64,000 bases of DNA from Adiantum capillus-veneris (Eukaryota > Streptophyta > Polypodiopsida > Polypodiales > Pteridaceae): assembly GCA_014529385.2 (NCBI GenBank), contig CM043960.1, forward strand, positions 120,354,543 to 120,418,542, read 5' to 3'. A program made the position numbers and the translations under genes. Position 1 is the first letter of the stretch, and every line of letters starts with the position of its first letter. Under the pieces are notes generated by a model. It worked only from the letters and a program-made list of their open reading frames with translations, did no database searches and was not told the DNA's origin. Shown here piece by piece: positions 1-10,316 of the stretch.

Positions 1-66
1 CATCTACTAACAACAAGGCACAAGTAGTCCTAGACCAATCCTCCGAGTGTTGCTTGTGACTGAACG
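1..66 (-). mobile_element. LINE fragment cut by window edge
   Basis: Bases 11-56 are identical over 46 nt to 4416-4461, which lies in the C-terminal coding part of a minus-strand LINE. This is therefore a second copy of the same family in the same orientation. The rest lies outside the window and similarity fades after about 66. Confidence 0.6.
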
Positions 67-224
67 TAAATTACATAAATAAATTTTTTTTAACCTCTCT
101 CTTTTTACTCCAAATGGAAAGCCTCTTTCCATATCTTTGAGCCACATCTACTTTTTTACATTTTGTTTTCGATAAACTTTTGCACTCTTCAAAACAAGGT
201 GAAAATTCACTATAGCCTACAGAA

Positions 225-379
225 GGCTTCTTTGATAAAAATAGAAAGTGACACTATTATTTTTATACATGTAGTGTCGCAATATAAGGCTATCGACAAA
301 AATTTCTTAATAAAAAGCTTCTTCGAGAAAAATAGAAAGTGACACTATTATTTTTATACATGTAGTGTCACAATATAAT
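225..379. repeat. Two direct copies of a hairpin-containing repeat (91-bp period)
   Basis: A segment of about 60 bp occurs at about 225-287 and 316-379. Each copy contains a foldback: arm GTGACACTA, an AT-rich loop of about 15 nt, then TAGTGTCAC. The arms pair perfectly in copy 2 (339-371) and with one mismatch in copy 1 (248-280). No coding capacity is seen. A MITE-like remnant is possible but unproven. Confidence 0.6.
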
Positions 380-1347
380 ATTATGTTCTTTTGAAAAAAG
401 TATAACAATGAACTATTTACATTATAATATATTACAAAAGCATTAAAAAATAATGTTTGACACAAAACTCAATGTCCCTCTTTAAAGACAGTGGTACACA
501 AATGTCAGCAAACTCTCACAAGAGTCTAAAAAAATAATATTTATTATTATCATTAGTTTGTCATGTGGCATTAATCGACAAGCTTTTTCCAGTGGTCCAG
601 ATTTGCACCAAAAAATCCACTCTTCACTAAGGACTCCTTATGTAGTCCAAAAATAAAGAGCTTTTTTTTTAAATATAAAATGTTTAGTTGAGCTTGAAGT
701 GCATAAAGAAGAGCTTCTCCTATCTTAAATCTCTCTCTATTTTGAACACCTCTTAATTTTTGCCTCTTCAAAAGTGGAGTCTTGTATGCGTCACAATTAT
801 GTTGATTGATTTAAAAAAGGGCATCTTATGAAAGTGGCATCCAATAGTATCATGTTTCTATAGTTCACCTACTATTGGTGACACCCCCTCAAGATTAATT
901 GTTTTTTTTCTCCTTTGACATGAGTATGTTGTCCCAATCCTTGTAAGCATGTCAAATTAGGAGGAATCTGGTGAGATATCGTCCGAATTAGGGGGAGGCA
1001 AGGAAGGGGGAATGGCACGTGGTGAGATAGAGAGAGGAAAAGAAGATTTTTTTCCGACAGCAATCGCCATTTGCAGACGCACGGAGGTTGGAGGGCAGAG
1101 AGAGAGAGAGAAATCTCAAATATGCAACAGGTCTAGGGAGAATTTTTTTTTTTGCTGTCGACTGCAAGGTGGCGATGTTGCGGCCCATGGATTGTATAAG
1201 AGGCGACGCTCTGTCTCTCCGTCTCTCTCTGTTATCCATTTGCAGGTGGGGCGTGCTCCAGGAGATGGTGGGTAGGCACATGGGAAAGTGAGGCGGTCGG
1301 TGCCAGAGCAGGGAGGTGGTGGTGACGCGTGGGGAGGGAGATATGAT

Positions 1348-1384
<37 letters not shown>

Positions 1385-1920
1385 AGATGGAGAGAGAGAA
1401 CCGCATTGCTCACTACCGAAGGCGGTTTGTCTGTCACACCATTGCAGTTGATCCGCAGCATTGCAGTCAAGTGCTGGACGATTTCCCTCGGCTGGGCAGC
1501 GAGACGGGCTTGCACAGACCCAGTGCCGCACGTGGGAAGCCCAGCAACGTGCAATTTTGCTAGAGTTTTCCTTCACACCAAAATATCGGGAGCAGATCCG
1601 TGAGACTAATAAATTAATTCGCGTATCCCAGACCCAGTATGATAAAGATCTTCATTTTTGTACTCCTTTATGGTTCTTGTAATGGTTAAAAGTTTAGTAA
1701 GAGAGGACCAACCAATCGCCACAAAAAGGAGGGTTGAGTGAGTCCAATAAAGTGAGCCTTGATTGCACAACAAGTAAGGAGAGTATTTGACGATTAGACT
1801 ATCATCATTGGGGGGGGGGCGGGGGATTGACAAGGTTTTGTTGCTATATGCTCTGCTAGGCAAAAAATGTGATCGTGCTTACTTTCATGGCTCTCATCAA
1901 TTGTGGCTTAGGAAAGCACA
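380..1920. other. Non-coding stretch with GA microsatellite
   Basis: I recognise no gene here. Open frames around 988-1603 are generated by GA/CT-rich low-complexity sequence; the purest (GA)n tract is about 1349-1400. A short G run lies near 1806. Confidence 0.5.
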
Positions 1921-2030
1921 ATGGAGCACTTCATTAGTTTTTTTCTTTTTTTGGCCGAACTCACAATTGTGAGTGGATGCATTGAATTCTTTCAAAAAAA
2001 ATTACAAAAAAACCTCAAGCTTGTGTCGAG
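1921..2030 (-). mobile_element. LINE 3'-tail remnant
   Basis: Read on the minus strand, this carries CACTCACAATTGTGAGTT followed by an A-rich tail. The same arrangement occurs at 3668-3740 and 4161-4225, so I read it as the 3' end of the same LINE family. No coding part is recognisable. Confidence 0.45.
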
Positions 2031-3663
2031 CCTTGAGAGGTCTCGTAATACATTGATAAGCTACCTAGCCCCATCAAAAGGCGAACCGTTACCCATGTTT
2101 TGGTTAGCCCATGTCGATCAGCACAACGCAGATGGCCCTATTCCACTCATTTGAGCCCTTCCTTTTCAAGATAGTTTTAACTTTTTCTAACGCGGAGTTG
2201 CACATGCTTTTGGCCTAATGAAAGTGAGGCCAAGGAATTGTCCTTTACACTCTAAAAGGAATTGTTACAGAATTTGGTCTAATGCCTTGATATGTTTATG
2301 GTAGTGAGTGGGCGAAATCCTGTAAAACTAGTTGAAGTGAAGCTTCGAATGGCTTAAGGAAAAGAATATCTAAGACATATTGACAAGCATGCTCCTGGAA
2401 TTTTGTAGAGCCCACCCATCATTTTTTGCAAAAGTAGAGAGTCATTGAGTCATTCATCTTTTTAGACCACGGCCAAAGCATGAGACCACGCTTGATTCAA
2501 TTATATGAGGAAATATTGTAAAGAAACATGTATCTTGGTGCACATATCATGATCATTATGAGGGTTTAGATGTGATGCTTTTACAGAAGCCGTGAAAAAA
2601 TAGGTTGAGTATGGAAGGAGTGCACACATGTGCGTGAGTAAGCAATAGCTACAGTTCGACGACATTAATAAGACAAGACTAGTGATGCAGGAAATAACAA
2701 TATCCAATTTGATAACAAGGCTTATAATGAAATAACATGTGATTCCAGCCATTCTACGCAAGCATTAGCCTTGTTACCTGATTAGCCATATCTTGAAAGC
2801 TATTGTTGGGGGGAGAGAGAGAGAGAGAGGGGGGCGGGGGCCGGGGTTGTTTAATATTAAGCATAGATTATTTAACAAAAAAGATCAATTTATATTATTC
2901 AAACAAAGATCAACAAAATGATGTTCACATTTTAGCTACAATTTATAAGCACAAATGTTGTGCATACCAATGTAAGAGATGCATTTTGGAGAATGACACA
3001 AAGTTTTTTGAGGAAGGAGTTTCATCGCTTCCACAAATTTATGTCATGGCATTTGACAGATTGGTGAAGAACTTTTTAAACATTCACGTTCTCGATTGTC
3101 TTATTGCATTTTAATATTAGGTCTCTCCAATCTTGGAAAATCTAAAATCCTTTCAAAACATCTGGAGGTGCATAAGTGAGTTTAAGAAATGGAAAGACCG
3201 TGGAGGTGGAAAGTCAAAAGCTTTTCTGGGTGCATATAAATAGAGATGGTTGAATGCACCTTACACAATTGTGTTTTTCTTCTTTATGTTTTTTTAGCGT
3301 TTTCAAGCCATTAGAGCCATTACAAAAGCTCTTTTTTTTTTTGTTTGAGCCATTAGAAAAGCTTTTTATTTTTACTTTTATACATTCTAAATGGTATGTC
3401 GGTTCAATTCTGGTTCAATTTTGGACTCAGTAGTTTAACGAGAATCTAGTAACATGTTGAAGGTAAAGGAAATGGAAAGTTAAGAGTGAAGCAAATGAAG
3501 AGGGAGGGGATTGAAGGTGACAAAATGATGTGTCAATGGAGGAGGCAAAATAAGGTGTCAATGGAGGAGAAATGCTTGTGGGTATAGGGTGCTGAGTGTT
3601 TGTAAGTGTGCTTGGTCCATAGCGCAAGTCCAAAAGTATATTTCCTCCACATACGACTTGGAA
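2031..3663. other. No gene recognised
   Basis: This is AT-rich unique-looking DNA with short frames that have no recognisable domain and a short GA-rich array near 2813-2830. I see nothing I can assign. Confidence 0.4.
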
Positions 3664-4140
3664 AATCAATGCCTCAATTTTTATTTTTTATCTTTTTTGC
3701 AAAAATCACAATAGTGAGTGAGAGATGTATTACCAAAAAAATTACACTACAGAGCATGCTCACAACAAGCCATGGCACCAAAGCCCACCACGACAGTCCT
3801 AAACAAAATTAAAAATTCCACAACAATCAGCTAACAGGCTTTTACATGGAGCTCAACCATACAAAACACATCATATGAGGTACAACATGAAGGTGCCACA
3901 GACATTGACAAGACTGCCACTCCCAATAGATATCTCCCTCAAGCTGTATCATATCAAGACATACCTAATAGACCAAAGTAGAACACTTGCCGCAATGGGG
4001 GGGTCATTAACCACCATCACCTCGCAAGAGACGGCCAACTTTAGAGCACTCCTGCATCAGAAGGAGTCCACCACCGAACACCTGAGCACGTCTAGGCTTT
4101 TGCAGTGGAGCCAAGCCCCATTGAGTGTCTGACTGACGCC
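3664..4140 (-). mobile_element. LINE 3' UTR fragment
   Basis: The minus strand ends in a CTCACTCACTATTGTGA-type motif and an A-rich tail (3668-3715), close to the tail of the neighbouring LINE at 4161-4225. No reverse transcriptase domain remains. The tail abuts the sequence AATCAATGCCTCAATTTT (plus strand), which also flanks the next LINE tail and occurs unbroken inside the LINE coding sequence near 4709-4728. Confidence 0.45.
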
Positions 4141-4160
4141 AGGATCTCTAGGTTTGCCAA

Positions 4161-4823
4161 TCAATGCCTCAATTTTTTATTTATTTTTTATGTTTTTGCA
4201 AAACTCACAATTGTGAGTGAATTATATTAAGCAACCGATAGAATTACAATGTCTTGGCATGCTCGTGTTGAGCCATGACAGCATCCAGGGACCATAATTA
4301 CAACCATCCCAACTCGCCCCCTTATCCTTGATTCATAGGGTCCATTATCATGTTCTTGAACTTTTAATTACCGATAGCCAAGATTTTCCCCCATCCTAGG
4401 CATACCCTCTGCTGGCAACAAGGCACAAGTAGTCCTAGACCAATCCTCCGAGTGTTGCTTGCGTCCGAGCGTCCAAATTAGCACTTTGCTTTTTTGTATA
4501 ATTTCTGCGAAGCTTGCCACCTCAAGACCTTCCTCAAACACACGGTGGTTCCTTGTCTGCCATACATTATGCAAGAAGAAGTACCTGATGATTTGAGTGC
4601 TGATGAGGATGGCAGGAGCCCCTGCCTTCTTCCCTCCAAGGAATAGATCAATCTTATAAAAACCAATTCTCCATGTTCTTTTTCCCGGCGAGGCCTTTGA
4701 TAGTTGGGCAATCCATGCCTCAATTTTAAGATAGTCCCACACGTCCAATGGAGTCAAGGCTCTATTATTTTGAAAAGGATTCCAATCATTCATATGAAGG
4801 TTCGAACCTAACCTTCCTTTCAT
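4161..4823 (-). mobile_element. LINE 3' end with ORF2 C-terminal fragment
   Basis: A 151-codon frame (4823 down to 4368) contains WDYLKIEAWIAQ and RYFFLHNVWQTRNHRVFEEG. These resemble the region after the reverse transcriptase, including the zinc-binding end, of plant L1-type LINE ORF2. A 3' UTR and an A-rich tail at about 4161-4205 follow. The copy is strongly 5' truncated and lacks reverse transcriptase and endonuclease. Assignment rests on family resemblance and on a sister fragment at the left window edge. Confidence 0.55.
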
Positions 4824-5207
4824 AAAAAAGGGTTGTTGAGCTCAAATCAAATCAAGAGGGGTATTTAAATATCGGAGAAATTTTAGTTTGTAAATGGTCC
4901 CTTCATTTTGCGTTTTTTAATGCCAACGTGAGTTAGATTTGACTCTTCACGTTGTTGTTTTTTTTCATGGAAAAAAAGTAAAAAAGCGACTTTTGAATTT
5001 TAGCTAGCCCAATGCAATGCTGTGACGTATTTCTTTGATGCTCTAACAAGAGCAAACTCACCTAGAGGCTCTTTGACCATGCTAGTTTAGGGTGGGTTAA
5101 GACTAAGCGGCAGAAAAAAAGTGCAAAGGGGTGTCGATCCTCCATGGCAAAATTTGATTGGCTTGAGTTGAGGCACTCTTCCACTGGGCCCTCCATTTTT
5201 CTTTCGA

Positions 5208-5232
5208 CCCCCCCCCCCCCCCCCCCCCCCCC
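5208..5232. repeat. Poly-C mononucleotide run
   Basis: Twenty-five consecutive C residues. The minus strand is a G run that could form G-quadruplex structures. Its length is likely to vary between individuals and between sequencing reads. Confidence 0.9.
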
Positions 5233-6033
5233 TCGGAAGAGTTGATGGCCTCTCTCAACCTTTTTCACTTTTCCTCCTCCACACTGTTCACACTAGGGGG
5301 CATCACATTTAGGAAGGCTTGTTTCTTCTTCCGGTTCAGTCTAAACCCAGCCTTAGTCTCCATGTCCATGTTGTCACCTTTTTTGTGCAATGCTAATTAT
5401 ACAATAACATAAACCATTACAATTTTTGCCTCATGAAAAGCATGCAAAAAGCAGTCCTAAAAAAAAACCTAGGTTTTGTGTAATCCCACCTACAAATTTT
5501 GAAATTTACCTCTAAATTTTCTTTTTAAAGGTGAGAAAACCTACAAATTTTTGAAAAAATTAGTGTAATTTGGTGTAATAGCCTTCAAATTTTGTCAATC
5601 TACCTCTGTTGTTTCACATATGTAGGTTTGCCAAGTTTTCGGAAAAAGTTTTTTCGAGCACTGGCCAAAAGCCATCTCTAGGTCTTTTTCTTATGTATTT
5701 GCGATCATTTGTGATCGAGTATTTTTTTCGACAAATACCATGTCTATGTTTCTGTATTTATTGTTTGATGCTGCCTTGGCACGAACACAATCTCCTTTAT
5801 CTTGTGTGAGCATGTACTCCGAAGGCATGTGGCTCTATAAACTTTTATGTGATGTGCCCACAAAGTAGATTTCTTAGAAAAGCACGGAATCATGGAGAGA
5901 CAAGGGTAGGTGATGATAGCCTTGTAAAAAAAGAGAACGGCACTGAGTGTTAAAACAAAAGAGAAAAAGGGCCTTCAAGGTGTCTTCATAAGGGGAGGTA
6001 CCTTAGAGCTACTAGTGTGGCCTGCGTGCTTCG

Positions 6034-6088
<55 letters not shown>

Positions 6089-6164
6089 GCGGACTCAACC
6101 CTATCTAGCCGGATTTGCAAGGCACACATGTCAGATCATTGTGTTGTTGCCACGTGTCCCGCGC

Positions 6165-6185
6165 GGGGGGGGGGGGGGGGGGGGG
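6165..6185. repeat. Poly-G mononucleotide run
   Basis: Twenty-one consecutive G residues about 80 bp downstream of a (CT)n array (6039-6085). Open frames spanning this interval are artefacts of the two simple repeats. Confidence 0.9.
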
Positions 6186-7080
6186 TCCCTTTCCCTTTTA
6201 TAATAGTATAGATCACGTGTTTCTTTCTTCAAAGCGTTTTATTGCTAGAATCATCAGAGAAAATATGAAAGAAGGTTTACTGTCTTTACTTACAACAATG
6301 ATAATCGTATGATAAGGATTTGTTTAGATAAGGTTTGGTAAGAAGTATTGTTTGTCCCTAATTTCTCATCCTTTAGGAGCCTAGCATACATGAGCCCCTA
6401 TCAGTGTTCCGGAAAAATCAATGTCACAGACATACGTAATTCCCTTTAGACTAGATTCAAAGAGGAAATTTTCCATAATGGCCAACACTTTTTACAATTT
6501 AATTCTATTTTCTTGAATATTCCAAGTCGATTTTCTTCTTCTCCCCCTCCCTTCAATCGGCTGTTTTGATTTTTCAACCGGCTCAAGGTTAAGCTATGGC
6601 ACACTTTTCCTTAACATTGGGCCCCCTATAAGCACATAATTAGACAAAGCCGAAGAACTTAGCTTACACCAACCCTTATTTGTGAGTTATCATTTGCTTG
6701 CATGTTTCACTTTATCATTTGATTGCATGTTTCACTTATTTCCTCATGATTAGCTTTTAGCTTTGACTTTGTTGCCCTCCTATCCTTTGACTCTCTCTCT
6801 CTCTCTCTCTCTCATGCACGCTTATTTTGTTATCCTTTTTGAACAATCAAACAATTACAAGACTGACTCTGCTCACAATCCGAGCCAGGGCATCCACAAG
6901 ACCGGGTAAATATAAGAAGGGGTTCAAAATGCACACAAATGACCCAGACTATCCTTAACTTACCGACATCACGTTGATGATCCAATACCATTCATCGGGG
7001 TCCTTGAGCTTACTAATTTCTTAATTCCAAGTTACAATTGCGCATATTCTCTTTGCTTGGACATCTTCTATACATTTTTT

Positions 7081-7119
<39 letters not shown>

Positions 7120-7916
7120 TATGTAAGTCTAATTGTTATAGTCACTCACAGTAGACATTCCTACAATGGTGACATAGAACATCACTTATACTAAGTGTAT
7201 TATATTTTTAGTGGAAGCTACATGTAAAATAATCATAAGAATCCAAGATAGGAGAGCATATTCTACCAAAAAGGAATTTGAACATTGGAGCATTGAAAAG
7301 TATTCATATCCACATGTAAGCATGGCATCCTCTTGTTGTTTGAAACGACCCCATGGAACTAGCTTTTGCCCATTTGACAAAAGAAAACCCTTAACAAATC
7401 AAATCAACTAATTTAAACTGGCATGTTGCTCCATCACTTTCCTAAATAAAGATGATTTTCTAGACAAATCAAATGTATCTTTTCTAGAACACTATATACA
7501 TAGCAATATCTACATGTACACTCAACACACTGCTAGCATTTGCTGTCTATGAGTGTATGCCCATGATTGTAACAACATGCTTGGATATATACTAAAACAA
7601 GGATATTCCTAATCCAAGTAAACAAAACTCTATTAACCAAATCAAAGTCGCACATTTGTCCACGTCATCCTGATTTTTCTACAAATGAATAAAAAAAAAC
7701 TTAGCTTTCCCCACAGACCATACCCCCAAGGACACACTCAACATGTGCTTTTTGGAGGCCCCATTAATGACAAGAACTAGAGCAAAGCACACACTCAACA
7801 CACATGTTTTACGTGTGTGTGTATATTCAAATGCATGTGCATGATGGGTAGCATCCAAGAACAATTAAACATGCATGCGTGTGAGTGCACGCTTGCACAA
7901 AAACAACACTCTCTCT

Positions 7917-8056
7917 ATCACCCAAGTGTGGTAGATTGGTTATGCCAATAACAGGCCTCGAGTTCAACTCTCCTCGTCGGATAGATCTTTAAGGTCTCTT
8001 GGGATACTTTCCTACGACGTTAAAATATTCTTCTTCTTCTTCTTCTTCTCCTCAGT
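7917..8056 (+). mobile_element. tRNA-derived SINE with LINE-like tail
   Basis: It has an RNA polymerase III A-box-like motif (TGGTAGATTGG, 7929-7939), a B-box-like motif (GAGTTCAACTC, about 7960-7970), and a unique body ending CGACGTTAAAATATTC followed by a (TTC)n tail. The body end resembles the 3' tail of the LINE family seen at 31351-31385 and 31572-31604. I saw no clear target duplication. A SINE mobilised by that LINE is an inference. Confidence 0.55.
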
Positions 8057-8110
8057 CGTGAAGGTTGTTTTTCATATTAAGCACACATTATGGTCTCTAA
8101 ATGCAAATAA

Positions 8111-8116
8111 GAGAGA

Positions 8117-8151
<35 letters not shown>
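8111..8151. repeat. (GA)n microsatellite
   Basis: A near-pure GA array. It creates spurious serine/leucine-rich frames on the minus strand. Confidence 0.85.
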
Positions 8152-8153
<2 letters not shown>

Positions 8154-8329
8154 AAGGCAATTCATATACCCAAAAAGTTGACCATTGGAAATGCAATGTG
8201 ATACATGCCCATGCAATAAAAAAAAAAAGAAAATTTGGAGACTCATGATAGCGTTGGTTAATGATTGGCTAGGATACAATAGGATACATCACAAGAAGGC
8301 GTGACAGTTTCGGGGATCCGTAAGAAGTA

Positions 8330-8400
8330 GGGAAATTGTGGCCAAGTGGTTACTGGTATCGATTTTGGTGGTAGATCATTGTGACATTGTGAATAAGCAA
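8330..8400 (+). mobile_element. Possible truncated SINE head
   Basis: TGGCCAAGTGG at 8339-8349 is a good polymerase III A box as found at the start of tRNA-derived SINEs. No convincing B box follows within 60 bp, so at most this is a remnant. Confidence 0.3.
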
Positions 8401-10316
8401 AGCACCCAAATTGAATGTAGTGCATGTGGTTCAAAGGCTAGCTTGGCAAGCATTGTGAGGGAGTGCATGTAAAGATGGTGAACCACACATACATGCAACA
8501 ATGCATGTGTATATCATCCGAATATGTATGTGCGAATGGAGATACAAATTCTTATTTGATATGCATGACACAGGCATATAAAAATACGTGGGCAAGTATG
8601 TATATTCGTTGCAAGTATGTACATATGCATGCAAGTGTGTCACATTAGATGCATATGGGGTGAACCTCTTGATAGTGTATAGAGAATACAATGAGCAATT
8701 CGTGAACATGAAGTGCACATGGCGAGGTGACACACATGCAAATACAAATAAAGAACGAGTGATATTTATAAATGGATTGTTTCTTAAATTGAACGGCTAT
8801 CTTGTTTTGTCTAAAATTTATTTTACACACCGCGGGCACTGAGGCGGGAATTGAACGCAGCACCTAGCGGGGGTGGTACTCTAGGAGACCACGTTTCCCA
8901 TTGGGGTTAACTTGTTTGAAAGCGAGTCTCTTTCTTTCTACATTTACATGGTGAAGTTGTGTGAAGGACTAGAGTTACCCACGTTTCACGATTTCTTCTT
9001 TCTATCATTTACAAGGTGAAGGAAGGCGTCGTCATTCATTTTACACCGAGTCTTCCAAAGCTGGAGGCCCCAAGCATTGCTGCTGTTCAAAGAGCCGGGA
9101 GCTCAGCGCGTGCGATGGCGCAGTATGCATAATTGGGTTGAGCGGCAGGAAGTCGATCTGTCTAATAAAAGCAGATGATCCCCACAAGGAAAATTTGTGC
9201 CCTCTTTACTACGAGGTCCATCGCAAGCAGAGTTATTGGTCCCCTTCTCTGCTGCCTTCCGTGGGTCCTCAGCGAGCGCAGGACCTTGCTCTACAGTGAT
9301 CAACCTGTGTATAACTTGAATACTCAGCACTCGTTTTTGCGAATCAATGCCTCCATTTGTACAGCAAGCAATTCCGCTCTCTTGATGGTATTAGAGCATT
9401 GAAAGTCAATCAGAAAGGAACGTGAAACAAGTATCTGCTACTTCAGCCGATGTTGGGTGTTGTTATACAGTTTGACAGATTTTAGGCCAGGTCTATGCCT
9501 GCATTGCATACACAGCAGGCTCACAGGTGTCTAGCTTATACGTGCCTATCATTCATCTAGCCTTTTAGACAGAAGTATAATTATTTGTAGGTAACCAATT
9601 GAAGCAGTGGTACCATCTTTATCTACTCCGCCTTGCTTGGATTTGTCAGAGAGAGTTCAACTTATCTGGCAGCTCTAAGTTTTCAGAACTTTTGCGCACT
9701 AGGGCCTAATGCAATGATAGGCCTTTCATGTATGTAAGATGGGGAATCCCATACTCAAGCTTCCATTTCAAGTGTTGATACTGTTTCAGTTAGGTGGAAA
9801 AATGACATGAAGAGTACGCTTTTCACGACTTCTTATGCTCCAAATATCAGGACGACCCTTTCATGGGGCCATCATTCAATCACCACAAATGGTTTCTTTG
9901 TTTAGTGAACATGTTGGTAACTGTGGCCCTAATGTGATAGCTAGAACTAGGACGATGGAGATTGATGTGCACATGCTAGGCAGCATTTGAGAGTTTTTAT
10001 CCATTTGATCAAGAGAACATTACTCAACTTTCTTTCGCAGGCAGCCTTTGGATTGCTCTAGATCGATTCCATTTACCCACACCTTTGTGAATACGCCAGA
10101 TTTTACGTGTTGCCTGGCAATAGCAGGCTATTTACACCTTTTGTCTCTTTGGTAAACAAGTCCATAGCCACACAGTGGTGCTCTTTAGCACATCCTTTGT
10201 AGCAATAAATTTGGTACTCCCAGAAGCGTACTTATCCTAATCATTGCGTGTCAGTAAGCACAAAGGCAGTTTACCTACCGAGGGTGAAAAGCTTGCGAGG
10301 ATTCGAGTCTGACGAG
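8401..10316. other. Region upstream of the kinase coding start
   Basis: No coding gene is recognised. A minus-strand B-box-like GCGTTCAATTCC (8847-8858) hints at a tRNA-like remnant. The 9.0-10.3 kb part probably contains the kinase promoter and 5' UTR, because the first good ATG of the kinase is at 10317 and the reading frame is open upstream from about 10248. I could not identify a convincing TATA box or transcription start. Confidence 0.4.

Larger units (their letters stand above)
4824..7916. other. Gene-free, microsatellite-rich DNA
   Basis: No gene is recognised. The stretch holds a 25-nt poly-C run (5208-5232), (CT)n at 6039-6085, a 21-nt poly-G run (6165-6185), and (CT)n at 6791-6813 and 7085-7116. 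The rest is AT-rich with only short random frames. Confidence 0.5.

Noticed and set aside
988-1603. Several overlapping open frames on both strands of up to 188 codons
   Set aside because: They are driven by GA/CT-rich low-complexity sequence (RERERE, SLSLSL), overlap one another on both strands and show no domain.
8826-8905. Possible tRNA gene on the minus strand
   Set aside because: A B-box-like GCGTTCAATTCC is present, but the A box is poor and I could not fold an acceptor stem, so it is not called as a tRNA.
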